In this document: piece by piece, positions 10,925 through 21,811 of the stretch
Layout of the letters: each line of letters opens with the position of its first letter
How positions within the stretch are numbered: the first letter of the stretch is position 1
From: Rubritalea profundi
GTDB lineage: Bacteria > Verrucomicrobiota > Verrucomicrobiia > Verrucomicrobiales > Akkermansiaceae
Direction of reading: 5' to 3'
Assembly (NCBI RefSeq): GCF_002954445.1
Contig: NZ_MQWA01000001.1
Location: 3,378,077 to 3,442,076, forward strand
Length of the DNA stretch: 64,000 nucleotides
Notes under the pieces: generated by a model
What the model saw: only the letters and a program-made list of their open reading frames with translations
Databases searched by the model: none
What the model was told of the DNA's origin: nothing
Program-made: the position numbers and the translations under genes

Positions 10925-11758
10925 GTGAATATGGAGATTGAAATTTGGAAGGCGATTGTTGTTGGAATAGTGCAAGGCTTGGCAGAGTTTTTGCCGGTCT
11001 CATCGAGTGGGCACATTGTCTTGACCCAGTATCTGTTAGGAATTCGGGTGGAGGGTGCTTCGCATCAGCCTGATCTATCCTTTGAGATTATTCTCCATCT
11101 AGGAACCTTGGTGAGTGTGCTGTTGTTCTTTAGAAAGAGTTTGTGGCAGCTCGTGCAGTCGCTCTACACCAAGGAGATGGCTGAAGAACGGATGAAGATT
11201 GTCTACCTTGGGCTGGCGACAGTTCCCGCTGTGATCGCGGCTCTTCTCTTCAAAGATCTTTTTGATGCAGCTCCAGGTAACCCGGTGTTGGTGTCTGGAT
11301 TGTTGGTCGTCACTGGCTTGGTGTTGTTTATCCCACGACTGGTTAAAGGTGGGCAGGGGGCGGTCGGTCTCAAAGGAGCTTTGATGATGGGGGTGGGCCA
11401 AGCCTTTGCTATTTTACCTGGAATATCACGCTCAGGCTCAACCATCGCCGCTGGTCTAGTGAGCGGTGTGAAAGCAGAAAAAGCGGCGGAATTTTCATTT
11501 TTGATGTCGATTCCTGCAATCGCTGGAGGATTTGTTCTGACGATGAAAGATAAAATGGAAGAGACGGGCTCATTGTCTTCCGCATTCGAAGCCTGCTTCA
11601 ATACCCCGTATATTGCTGGAGCCATAGCCGCTGGTGTGGTTGGGTTATTAGCCATTTACCTAGTGATGGGTGCAGTCAAGAGAGGGAAGTTGGAGTACTT
11701 TTCCTATTATTGCTTTGCAGCAGGTATTAGTGGTATGCTGTACTTTTCACTCACTTAG
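10925..11758 (+). CDS. uppP: Undecaprenyl-diphosphatase (BacA/UppP)
   Basis: GIVQGLAEFLPVSSSGH and LPGISRSGSTIAAGL motifs. Confidence 0.95.
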   Translation: MNMEIEIWKAIVVGIVQGLAEFLPVSSSGHIVLTQYLLGIRVEGASHQPDLSFEIILHLGTLVSVLLFFRKSLWQLVQSLYTKEMAEERMKIVYLGLATVPAVIAALLFKDLFDAAPGNPVLVSGLLVVTGLVLFIPRLVKGGQGAVGLKGALMMGVGQAFAILPGISRSGSTIAAGLVSGVKAEKAAEFSFLMSIPAIAGGFVLTMKDKMEETGSLSSAFEACFNTPYIAGAIAAGVVGLLAIYLVMGAVKRGKLEYFSYYCFAAGISGMLYFSLT

Positions 11759-11761
11759 ATT

Positions 11762-12403
11762 ATGCTACCCCGCTACTCAGTAACTATTTGTGTCGTGATG
11801 TGCATGATGAGTTCTGCTCTCATGGCAGGCGTGACTGTTGTGCTCGCTGACGGCTTTGATTTTCCAGTCGGCAAACCAAATGCTTCTGGATACTATAAAG
11901 CCCGTGGCTTGCGCTTGCGCAGTCCAATGCATTTTGGCGAAGACTGGAATGGCAAAGGCGGAGGGGATTCAGACTTACATGACCCGATCTATGCCTGCGG
12001 TAATGGCGTTGTGACCTTTGCTTATCACATTCGTGGAGGCTGGGGGCGTGTGATCATCATCAGGCATGCCTACCGAGACCCGAAATCGAGTCAAATTAAG
12101 TTCGTAGATTCTCTCTACGGCCATAACCGTAAAATGCTCGTCAAGGTGGGAGATAAAGTGAAGCGCGGCCAACAGATCTCCACCATGGGGAATAACCGTG
12201 GGATGTACATGGCCCATCTGCATTTTGAAATTCGCCATAACCTCAAAATTGGTATGATGCGATCCAGTGTGAAGAGCAACCTAACCAATTGGGCTGACCC
12301 TACAGCATTTATTAAAAAGTATCGAAAGCTGCAGGTTGAATCTAAAAAGCACGCAGTGCCGACGAAAACCTACCCAGTGTATAAGGGCTTTAAAGGGCTC
12401 TAA
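11762..12403 (+). CDS. M23-family metallopeptidase
   Basis: Signal peptide; HFGEDW and HLHFEIRH zinc motifs. Confidence 0.85.
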   Translation: MLPRYSVTICVVMCMMSSALMAGVTVVLADGFDFPVGKPNASGYYKARGLRLRSPMHFGEDWNGKGGGDSDLHDPIYACGNGVVTFAYHIRGGWGRVIIIRHAYRDPKSSQIKFVDSLYGHNRKMLVKVGDKVKRGQQISTMGNNRGMYMAHLHFEIRHNLKIGMMRSSVKSNLTNWADPTAFIKKYRKLQVESKKHAVPTKTYPVYKGFKGL

Positions 12404-12408
12404 ATACC

Positions 12409-13068
12409 ATGGTTAAGAAAGTGAATACTACGAGTTGGGTACTGATTTTGCTATTCGTCGCCGTCTCCTCGTGGCTCTATCAGAGAGAGGCCAATCTCTA
12501 TCAGATTCCAGTAGAGCAAGGCCTGAGTGATGCCTCCGAGCTCGTAGTTACTGATGACTACGAGGTGCTAAATGGCTGCTCGCTGATCAAAAATAGGCGA
12601 AATGATGGCGATAGCTTTTTTGTGAAGCACCCAAAAGGAGAAACTGAATTTCGTCTCTACTACGTGGATGCCCCCGAGAGTAGGTATCGGGAATACGCTA
12701 ATGGCGATACCAATGGCAAGAGAATTCATGCACAGGGAACCTACTTCGGTGGACTTGATCGCGAGACGACTACCGACCTTGGTGCGAAAGGAAAACGTTT
12801 TGTTGTCGACTTGTTAGCTCGTAAGCCATTTAGAGTGATCACTCGTTGGGAACATGTCTTTAGCCCTGAGCGGCGTTATGCCTTTGTCGTGATCGAGCAC
12901 CATGGGAAACAGGTCTTTCTGCACGAACTCTTGATTGAAATGGGCTACGCGAGGATTCACACTAAACCTGCAACTATGCCAGGTGGAGGGAATATAAAAC
13001 TTCAGCTGAAAAAACTGAGGCTGCTGGAAAAGTCAGCTAAAAACGCGAAACTTGGTGGCTGGCAATGA
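12409..13068 (+). CDS. Staphylococcal-nuclease-like (TNase) domain protein
   Basis: NDGDSFFVKHPKGETEFRLYYVDAPES ... GAKGKRFVVDLL; N-terminal TM. Confidence 0.75.
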   Translation: MVKKVNTTSWVLILLFVAVSSWLYQREANLYQIPVEQGLSDASELVVTDDYEVLNGCSLIKNRRNDGDSFFVKHPKGETEFRLYYVDAPESRYREYANGDTNGKRIHAQGTYFGGLDRETTTDLGAKGKRFVVDLLARKPFRVITRWEHVFSPERRYAFVVIEHHGKQVFLHELLIEMGYARIHTKPATMPGGGNIKLQLKKLRLLEKSAKNAKLGGWQ

Positions 13069-13113
13069 GGATATCGGATTGACCTCGGCGCAAATGCAGT
13101 TTTACTTCACCGC

Positions 13114-13881
13114 ATGCTCGCTAAGCGAATTATACCTTGTTTGGATGTGACCAATGGTCGCGTGGTAAAAGGAACCAATTTTGTCGACCTCCGCGACGCT
13201 GGAGACCCTGTGGAATGTGCGATCGCTTACAACGAACAAGAAGCGGACGAACTTGTCTTCCTCGATATCACAGCATCAGTCGATGGCCGTGACACGATGG
13301 TAGATGTCGTGCGCCGCACCGCTAAGCATTGTTTTATCCCGCTGACTGTGGGTGGTGGAATTCGCAAAGTGGAAGACATGCGTGAGATGCTTCTTGCTGG
13401 TGCCGATAAGGTGGGGATCAATACCGCAGCGATTATAAATCCAGGTTTGATCGATGAAGGGGCTACAGCTTTTGGCAGCCAGTGTATTGTCTGTGCTATC
13501 GACGCCAAAAAAGAAGGCCCAGGAAAATGGGGGATCTACACTCACGGTGGTCGAAAGCCAATGGGCATTGACGCTGTGGAGTGGGCTAAAGAAGTTTATA
13601 ACCGTGGAGCTGGAGAGATTCTCCTTACTAGCATGGATGCCGATGGCACAAAAGATGGCTACGACATTGAGCTCACGGCAGCAGTGAGCGAAGCCGTCGG
13701 AATCCCGGTCATCGCCAGTGGTGGTGCAGGAAATCTGCAGCATATGGTAGACGTGTTAGAACAGGGGAAAGCTGATGCTGTCTTGGCCGCCAGCATTTTC
13801 CACTTCGGCCAACACACAGTAGGGGAAGCCAAAGATTACTTTGCCGAGCGCAATATCCCAGTGCGGCCTACTTGTAAGTAG
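13114..13881 (+). CDS. hisF: Imidazole glycerol phosphate synthase subunit HisF
   Basis: [34 protein letters not shown] ... PVIASGGAG. Confidence 0.95.
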   Translation: MLAKRIIPCLDVTNGRVVKGTNFVDLRDAGDPVECAIAYNEQEADELVFLDITASVDGRDTMVDVVRRTAKHCFIPLTVGGGIRKVEDMREMLLAGADKVGINTAAIINPGLIDEGATAFGSQCIVCAIDAKKEGPGKWGIYTHGGRKPMGIDAVEWAKEVYNRGAGEILLTSMDADGTKDGYDIELTAAVSEAVGIPVIASGGAGNLQHMVDVLEQGKADAVLAASIFHFGQHTVGEAKDYFAERNIPVRPTCK

Positions 13882-14021
13882 TTTAGTAGATCCCGAATTA
13901 TTTTTCGTGTTAAGTGAATATGTTGTTACATCTACTACAGATGGCATAGAAACTACCGAGTTGCACCCCCAATATTTCAGTTAGATAGTGACTATCGATC
14001 TCACCACACAGCACAGCCTGA

Positions 14022-14869
14022 TCATCTGACTTCGGATGGTCGGCAGCCAGTGTGTTGTTTGAAAGCATTGGAGAAGGCAAACGAGTCATAGTAGCCTACA
14101 GCGTTAGCGATGGTTTCAATTTTTAGTTGGGTTGCACCGAGGAGTATCGAGCTTTTCTGATACGGAGGAATGCCAGTTGCTGCTTTGGGCTACGGTTGAA
14201 TTGTCTCTTACATAGTCGTCTCAGATGCTCTGTACTCATGGATGAGATGGCGGCCATTTCTGAGACTTTCCACGGCTGTTGAAGATTTTTTTCAATCTCT
14301 GACCATAGTCTCCACAGGCGTGGGTCTTCTACTTTTGGTTTGGCGAAGTCGCGCACGTATTTGTGGATGAGTTCGATCCATAACCCTGAGACAGCAGAGA
14401 AGTCCGCTGATTCAAGTTCTTTATAGAAACCTAGAATTGCATGAAGAAATGGTTCAGTTTCAAATGTACCCATGATGGGAGAAAGTGCGGTGGCAATAGG
14501 TTGAGATTCCTCGCTTTCGAGATATTTTACCCACGTGAAACTCCAGCTTTTTCCTTCCACTGCTTTAATCGAGTTAAAAGAAAATGGTGGTAGCAATGTG
14601 GCGGTTCCCGGTGGTAATTTTTTCCAGCTACCTTCGGTGTAGACGACGCCTTCTCCCTTTGTCGTCGCGATGAGGCAGCTTCCTGATTGATGGATTCTAG
14701 TAAGTTCATAGGGAGCTCCAGTCGTCATGTATCCCAGATGTGCGATGCTGTAACGCTTCAATGTTTGACAGTAAGGGTGTCCAACCAGTCTTTCGTCACT
14801 GTCGTCCCCTGAAATTTGATAACGTTCTAGGACGGAGGAGTTGATGTCTTTATCCTGAAGATTTAGCAT
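14022..14869 (-). pseudogene. AraC-family regulator, C-terminal HTH frameshifted
   Basis: ORF 14123..14869 ends LRIRKARYSSVQPN*; the alternate frame continues ILLGATQLKIETIANAVGYYDSFAFSNAFKQHTGCRPSEVR*; paralogue of 43014..43880. Confidence 0.75.
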
Positions 14870-14999
14870 AGAAAGTGGTGTTTTCTAAATGTTTTCCCAC
14901 AATGTGTCGATGTTGTTTTTTTACATGTATTGGTGCTGTTTCCTGTGGAATGTTGATTGTGGATGTGTGCTTATGCTGTATTTTTTTGTCATGACAGCG

Positions 15000-15757
15000 A
15001 TGAAATACATCTTAAAGAATGCTCTTATATTACTCATTACGAGTTCAATAGCTATGGGCGGAGAAAAAGGAACTGTGCTTATCACAGGGGCAAACAGGGG
15101 GCTCGGGTTGGAGCTGGTGAAGCACTTTGTCGCGGATGACTACACGGTGATTGGTACCGCGAGAAAGCCTGAAAAAGCGACAGATCTCAAAGCTACTGGA
15201 GCCACAATCATCAAGCTTGACGTCACCAGTGAGAAAGACATCGCGGCTATGCGGCAAACTCTCAAGGGACGAAGGATCGATATCCTCATCAACAACGCGG
15301 GATACTTCGGTCCCAAACTGATGACGGAAAAACCAGATAATATTGAGAAGCTCACCCGCGAAGAAATGACCCGCTGCATCAGTGTCAATACCCTAGGCCC
15401 GCTGTTTGTTACGCAAGCACTACTCCCGAACTTACGTCATTCCCAGAATCCTAAAGTCATCAATATGTCCACTCGATCGGCTATATTGAATGCCAGACCT
15501 GGGGGGCAGCCTATGGGTATAGGGTCAGTAAAACTGCTCTAAATATGGTCACGCGTACTCTGTCTGCGGATACAGCTCTCAAAGGGATGCTTGTGGTGTC
15601 CATTGCTCCTGGTCACAACAAAACGGATATGGGCACGGAGTGGGCAAATCTCAAGCCTGAGGAGAGTATGAAAAAGGTGAAAACTCTCATAGAGTCGCTC
15701 ACTCTTCAACATCACGGCGGTTTCTGGTTTTACGATGGCTCTGCTCGCCCTTGGTAA
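15000..15757 (+). pseudogene. Short-chain dehydrogenase/reductase with signal-like N-terminus, frameshifted
   Basis: VLITGANRGLGLELVKHF then LINNAGYFGP; YGYRVSKTALNM active site is in another frame after the G6 run at 15501-15506. Confidence 0.75.
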
Positions 15758-15793
15758 CAGCCGTCTTTTCAATTTTAAATTTTGGACCATTCC

Positions 15794-17056
15794 ATGTTTA
15801 AGCAGGATAACTTCTTTAGCAAACTCACCCAGGTTGAGCCGTCAGAAATCAAGGGAGTCTTGGTCTCCTTTCTCTTTATTTTTGTGCTCATGGCTTCATA
15901 TATGATTATGAAGCCAGTGCGTGACGCACTGCCTAGCGACTGGGGAGACGTGAGTCTGGCTCAGCAATGGACCTACACCTTCATTGTTTCTACCATTGCG
16001 GTATCTGTTTATAATCTGTGCGCCTCCTTTGTGCCGCTACGCATTTTGGTGCCCAGTGTTTTTGTTTTTTTTGCCGCTTCTTTTCTAGGCATTTATGCAG
16101 CTTTTCAGGGCAAGGTGATTGAAGTCACTACTTTGGGAAAAGTTTTCTATGTCTGGAGCAGTGTGTTCTCCTTGTTTCATATTTCTGTATTCTGAAGTTT
16201 TATTTCCCAGCACTATGACAAGGGGCAAGGAAAACGTATCTTCGGCTTCATCAATACAGGTGCGAGCGCTGGCGCGATTTTTGGGCCGGCGATGATCTTG
16301 CTATTTAGGCATAGGATCAACGAAGAAAACATTCTGCTGGTTACGGCTGGAGTATTGCTGCTCACCTTGCCTTTAATCGCCATTTTGAACCGCGAGTTTG
16401 CCAAAAAAGAAGGGAAGGTGAAACGGTCCCGACTCAGTGCCAACCCGTTTTCAGGATTTCAGGAATTTATCACACACAAGCGTTTGGTGGGCATTGCCGC
16501 TTTTATTTTCCTGTTCACAGGAGCTTCGGCTTTTCTCTATTTCGCTCAGAAGGAGCTTTTGACAGACTACTCACGTGCAGATCGGAAGCAATTGCTTGGA
16601 AGTGTCGAGCTGGCAACCAACATCCTGACCATTGTGATTGGCATGTTTGCTACTAACAGGATCGCTAGAAGATTTGGTATGCCGACCACACTTTCGCTGG
16701 TTCCTTTTGTCATCTGCAGCCTGTTGCTTCTAGTTAGTATGAATCCCGCGATTATGTTGGTACTAGCACTGCAGGTAGTTCGGCGCTCAGGGAACTACGC
16801 TATTACCCGGCCAGCGCGTGAAATTTTATACACAGCAGTGGATCGGGAGGCTCGTTTCAAAACAAAACCCATCATTGATGTCGCGGTTTACTGTGGCGGC
16901 GATGTTTTCTGGATCTGGCTGATTACATTGCTCGGTGAAGGGGGGCTCAAACTCGGGCTCACACCCATTCTATGTGTGGGTGCAGCTGTGACCCTCATCT
17001 GGGGATTTGTGGGGGTTTACCTCGGCAGAAAACATGATCTAGACGACAGCGAGTAG
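15794..17056 (+). pseudogene. MFS / nucleotide-transporter-like membrane protein with in-frame TGA
   Basis: ORFs 15782..16195 and 16292..17056 share one frame; TGA at 16193-16195 interrupts SLFHISVF*SFISQHYDKGQGKRIFGFINTGASAGAIFGP. Confidence 0.75.
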
Positions 17057-17179
17057 GTGAAACCAGAGTGAATTTGTAGAGCGCGACATTGTGTACTCTA
17101 CAACTGCGGAGTACTATTTCACGAGGTAGAATTTTTTATTTACTCATATTTCTGGACGAAAATAATATGGAGATCTAGT

Positions 17180-17377
17180 TTGAAAACCATGAGCTGGTTG
17201 CTAGTTTTCTATTATTTCTTATCTGCAGAGATTGAAGTTGAGACCGAAGTACGAATCACTCCACTTAAACAAGAGGTACATGACGCACAGTTGGAGCCAA
17301 CGAAGCTGATGAATCGTCAGTTCTTCGGCGAGCAATTTAAGATTATTGAAGCAGAGGAGAATGAAAAACGAAGATGA
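17180..17377 (+). CDS. Small hypothetical protein
   Basis: 65 aa ORF with 4-bp overlap (ATGA) with the next gene. Confidence 0.35.
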   Translation: MKTMSWLLVFYYFLSAEIEVETEVRITPLKQEVHDAQLEPTKLMNRQFFGEQFKIIEAEENEKRR

Positions 17378-17796
17378 CAATTGATATTTCCACACCCGCT
17401 TTACTGTTTCCGGCAGTGAGCTTACTTTTCCTGAGTTACACGAACCGATTTCTAGCACTCTCGGCGCTGATTCGCAAACTGCATACAGACTGGATTCATA
17501 CGCCAGAACACTGTGATAGAGCTCTGTTAGCGCAGATCACTAACCTACGCCGCCGGCTGAAACTAATTCGCTGGATGCAGGTGAGCGGTGCGTTGAGTTT
17601 ATTTCTCTGTGTTACATCAATGGGGCTGATGCTCTATGACTTTCGCGGCTCGGGTACGGTGTTTTTTGCCACAGCTCTGAGCTTGATGGCTGTTTCATTG
17701 GTTGCTCTTGTCCGCGAGGCTTACATCTCTGGTGGGGCGCTGAATATCCTTCTCGATGAGACTGGTAAATCAGCCCCATCGGATGAGGATTGTTAG
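17374..17796 (+). CDS. DUF2721-like membrane protein
   Basis: 140 aa; FPAVSLLFLSYTNRFLALSALIRKLH and three TM segments. Confidence 0.65.
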   Translation: MTIDISTPALLFPAVSLLFLSYTNRFLALSALIRKLHTDWIHTPEHCDRALLAQITNLRRRLKLIRWMQVSGALSLFLCVTSMGLMLYDFRGSGTVFFATALSLMAVSLVALVREAYISGGALNILLDETGKSAPSDEDC

Positions 17797-17819
17797 TTCT
17801 GAGGCTCAGAGGTCCCCGC

Positions 17820-19181
17820 CTAAAACTCGCATGATCCTGGTGTTCTTGCGAAGGGGATGACGTCACGGATGTTTTTCATGCCGGTGACAAACATCAGCAT
17901 GCGCTCGAAACCTAGACCGAAGCCAGCGTGCGGGCAGGTGCCGTATTTGCGTAGGTCGAGGTACCACCAGTAGTCTTCTTCGCTAAGACCGTGATCCTTC
18001 ATGTTCGCTTGGAGCACATCGAGACGTTCCTCACGCTGCGCACCACCAATGATTTCACCGATACCTGGCACTAGGACGTCCATGGCGGTGACTGTCTTGC
18101 CGTCGTCGTTGGTACGCATGTAGAAGGGCTTCACGCTCTTAGGGTAGTTGTAGACTGTCGTAGGGCATTTGAAATGTTCCTCAGTGAGGAAACGTTCGTG
18201 CTCAGACTGCAGGTTCACTCCCCATTCGACTGGGTATTCAAATTTCTGACCAGAAGCTAACAGGATATCGATGGCCTCGGTGTAGCTTACCCGTTGGAAT
18301 GGACGCTCAGCGACGAATTCTAGACGCTTGCGCAGGCCTTTATCGACAAATTTGTTAAAGATTTCTAGGTCACCTTCGTTGTTGTCTAACACGTCTTTGA
18401 CTAGATATTTCACAAATTCCTCAGCGAGGTCCATGTCTCCCTCGAGATCGCAGAATGCCATCTCAGGCTCGACCATCCAGAACTCTGAAGCATGGCGGGT
18501 GGTGTGGGAATTTTCCGCACGGAAAGTAGGGCCGAATGTGTAAACGTTAGAGAGTGCTGTGGCAAATGCTTCACCTTCTAACTGACCCGAAACAGTGAGG
18601 TAGGTGTCCTTACCAAAGAAGTCTTCTTCAGGCTTCGGAGCAGCCCCTTGCTGCTGAGTCGTCACGCGGAACATCTCGCCAGCACCTTCACAGTCAGAGT
18701 CGGTGATGATTGGTGTGTGGACGTAAGTGAAGTCCTGCTCGTCGAAAAAGCGATGGATCGCTTTTGACAGGCGTGAGCGCATGCGAAATACTGCGCCGTA
18801 AAGATTTGCCCGCGGACGTAGATGGGAAATAGAGCGCAGGAACTCGGGCGAGTGACCTTTTTTCTGCAGAGGGAAGTCGCTGGGCGACTCACCGATGAGT
18901 TCGAGCGAGCTGGCATGGATTTCCCAGGTCTGGCCTTTGCCTTGAGATTCGATCAGTTGACCAGTGATGCCGACGGCGGCACCGGTGCTCATTTTGTGAA
19001 TGTCATCATAGCCTGAGATTCCAGCATCTGCGATACATTGGAGGTTCCCGAGGCACGACCCATCATTGAGCTCGATGAAGGAAAACTCTTTGGAGTCGCG
19101 GCGGGTCCGCACCCATCCTTTGACTGTGATTGAATCTGCTGGGTGTGCACTCTTGAGTGCATTCTTGATCAATGTGCGCAT
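17820..19181 (-). CDS. asnS: Asparaginyl-tRNA synthetase
   Basis: Class II aa[56 protein letters not shown]. Confidence 0.95.
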   Translation of the reverse strand: MRTLIKNALKSAHPADSITVKGWVRTRRDSKEFSFIELNDGSCLGNLQCIADAGISGYDDIHKMSTGAAVGITGQLIESQGKGQTWEIHASSLELIGESPSDFPLQKKGHSPEFLRSISHLRPRANLYGAVFRMRSRLSKAIHRFFDEQDFTYVHTPIITDSDCEGAGEMFRVTTQQQGAAPKPEEDFFGKDTYLTVSGQLEGEAFATALSNVYTFGPTFRAENSHTTRHASEFWMVEPEMAFCDLEGDMDLAEEFVKYLVKDVLDNNEGDLEIFNKFVDKGLRKRLEFVAERPFQRVSYTEAIDILLASGQKFEYPVEWGVNLQSEHERFLTEEHFKCPTTVYNYPKSVKPFYMRTNDDGKTVTAMDVLVPGIGEIIGGAQREERLDVLQANMKDHGLSEEDYWWYLDLRKYGTCPHAGFGLGFERMLMFVTGMKNIRDVIPFARTPGSCEF

Positions 19182-20074
19182 GTGAATGATTTAGCACTCG
19201 TTCGTGGAAGTTCAACCTTGGAGTGATTCCTAGGTGCTGTTCTTTATTTGTGTGAGTTGTGAAGGGTGAAGGGGGTAGCGGCTTATAGAAGGATCATGAT
19301 TTTTCTAATCCTCTATGGAACATGCGATTGGCGAGACTTTCTCTCTCTATTAGTCTGTGTTTCTATGTGAGTCTGTCTAATAGATGCTAGGAACATTCAC
19401 CATAAAATAGCCCTAGAGGGGCGATCAACTCCCACAATCGATTTGGGCGATTCTAGATGCGGAATAATTGCTTAACATTCTAATAGCTGGACGTGAACTG
19501 TTGTGGTTTTGATTGTTGTGGTGGTGGGCAGAGAGTGGGTTGGTAGTCTGGTAGTCTGGCGGGCGATTGGAAATTGGGGAGGTAAGGCGATGGAAATCAG
19601 CAATCCCCGTGGCTCCGCGACCTAGCAGCAAGCAAGCCGCGTGTGGAATCAAAAAAGCTTGTCTGATTGAGCTTGTTATCGACTCTATTGAAGGGTGAGG
19701 GGGCTTTTATATTTCCACGCGATGCCCCTCCATAGACCGAGAAGAAATTTAACGATCCTTTATAAATGAAAGGATTACATAGGTTTTAGCTTAGTTAGTC
19801 TGTCTAATAGTGGTAATATTTTGTTCACATATTAAGGAATCATAGACAGGCTTTTCCTAACAGCTAAACCGCCGATAACTCCCCTTAAGTCCGTGCCATT
19901 CGGGTCAGGCCTCTATTTTTGCAACGGCTAACATTGCAGCGCCAATAGTGATTTCACGTTTAGTCATGAAGTGTTGTGAGAGGGTGGATGATCCAGTGTA
20001 AATGATAGACGCGCAAAATTGGGACCTAGGTTGAAGAGGGACAATGAAAGGATGTTGTTTATGCTGGTCTTATC

Positions 20075-20583
20075 ATGAAGAACGGAAGGCCGACCAAATA
20101 CGCTGAAGCTCTAGGAAGTCAGATTTGCGATGAACTCGCCAGTGGGAAGACGCTAGTGAGTACTGTTCACGGCTTGAAATGCCTTCTACTACTTCCGTCT
20201 ATCGGTGGATTGCTGAGGACGGGCATCAGGGGTTTAGGGACTCGTACAAGGCTGCTAGGGAGAATCAGGCGTGGCACCTATTTGAAGAAATGCTCATCAT
20301 AGCCGATGATATTCCAAGCAAGGCCACATGTGCTCCAGGTACAGGAGAAGCAACCGCAAGAGTGATGGCTGAACGTGAACGCATCAATACCCGCAAGTTC
20401 TTTATCTCGAAGATTATGCCTCGAATGTTCGGCGATAAGGTTCAGCAAGAGACCACCGGCGCGGGCGGTGGGGCGATCAAGACAGAGACCAAAGCCATCG
20501 AGTTAACGCCAGAACTCAAAGCCGAGTTGCACAAGATCAACGAGATAAGCATGAACATGGTGAAGCCTGAAGGCATTGAATAG
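20075..20583 (+). pseudogene. Phage terminase small-subunit-like protein, frameshifted
   Basis: MKNGRPTKYAEALGSQICDELASGKTLVSTVHG in one frame; EMPSTTSVYRWIAEDGHQGFRDSYKAARENQA...NTRKFFISKIMPRMFGDKVQ in the next frame. Confidence 0.65.
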
Positions 20584-20763
20584 GCTACGCAAGATCTCAC
20601 CTTCTCACAAATAGCCGCAATAGACGGCGTATTAGGCTAAGGGTCAGGCCAGTTTTTTGTTAGTGTAAGCCGATCACGGTTTCGTCGGGATTGACCTCAG
20701 TTACAAATAAAGGCCCGTCTTCATAGAAGAGCGAGGCTTTGGTGTTAGGTGTTCCTTCGAAAG

Positions 20764-21180
20764 TTATTCGGACGGCTTGTCTTCTTTTGGAATGAATGAG
20801 CGAGCGTCGATCGTTGGAATCTGAACAGAACCATGAAGAGAGCGAGAGGTCAGCGATATAATCATCTCGCGCACGGCCCCGTAGAGGATAGCGCCAGTAT
20901 TCATTGCGATCATTTTCTCACTAGACTCTGCTGGAAATTCAGGGTGCAGTTGAAATCTACCGATGATTTCAAAACTGCCTTTATAGGGAGCAGGATTGGT
21001 TTCATCGGCATTATGAAACTCGACTGACAACTTAGCTAGCCAGACATGTTCTTCACTTTCAGATTTTTGAGTGGAGAGAACATGACTGCCATTGAGTTCA
21101 CCGTCTGGATTTTCTGCATCGGTAGCGTTCAGCTCAATCTTGCTAAACGAATGAGACAGCAGTTGTATGGCGCTTAACAT
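20764..21180 (-). CDS. SecB-like chaperone (toxin-antitoxin-associated type)
   Basis: 138 aa; SFSKIELNATD ... WLAKLSVEFHN...YKGSFEIIGRFQL...TGAILYGAVREMIISLTSRS resembles SecB fold; overlaps antitoxin 3' end. Confidence 0.65.
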   Translation of the reverse strand: MLSAIQLLSHSFSKIELNATDAENPDGELNGSHVLSTQKSESEEHVWLAKLSVEFHNADETNPAPYKGSFEIIGRFQLHPEFPAESSEKMIAMNTGAILYGAVREMIISLTSRSLHGSVQIPTIDARSFIPKEDKPSE

Positions 21181-21811
21181 GATTGAGCCTCCATATCAAA
21201 GTTCATGCAGTCTGAATGCTGTGTCGACAAGCAACCATCAGATTCAAATTTATGGCGTATTGGCATAGTTAGCGGGTTGGTAGCTGTAAGTATTAGCCCT
21301 GCAGCCAGACCTACGCTCTTAAGAGCTGGGGATTTACCCCATGACTGGGATCTTAGTTCTACTTTTGCGGCTGCAAAGCAGATGACTTCAAAGCTCTTTT
21401 GTTGAGCTTCTAAAGTGTCGAGAGCTGTACGAATAGCTACGTCGGTGCTTTCGTTCTGTACTCGTTGACCGGCTTCTAATCTCTTAAGGCTAGCTTCTTC
21501 GACGCCTTTGGCTAGGACGCAGAACCGGGGTTGGCTCATCTTGAGAGCTTTGCGTCGCTCTTTTACCTCTGCTGCAGTTAGTAGCCCATGCTTGCGTTGG
21601 TACATAGCTATAGCAGTCAAAGTGTCAGTTTTAAGCTGTGCTGGTGTCATTAGCTCATAATGACACTTTGTGCAGCAGTAAGAGCTAGTAGGTACTTGTA
21701 GCTTTCGCCTTTGACCTCCATAGTCTCTTTTTTGCCGCTGGTAAGTTTCCACTCGGTTTCTTCGCCGCAGGCGAAGCACTCAGGTGGTAGTGTAAGTTTA
21801 TTTTGGCTCAT
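21174..21811 (-). pseudogene. MqsA/YgiT-type zinc-finger plus HTH antitoxin, frameshifted
   Basis: MSQNKLTLPPECFACGEETEW...VKGESYK in one frame; VPTSSYCCTKCHYELMTPAQ...HGLLTAAEVKERRKALKMSQPRFCVLAKGVEEASLKRLEAG in the other; two CxxC motifs split by the shift. Confidence 0.7.

Noticed and set aside
19425-19652. ORF for a 75-aa protein in the asnS-terminase gap
   Set aside because: Low-complexity, no start context or homology I recognise; resembles spurious ORFs in intergenic repeats.
19372-19810. AGTCTGTCTAATAG direct repeats (about 19371 and 19797) as att sites
   Set aside because: Only 14 bp, no integrase or tRNA nearby; insufficient support.
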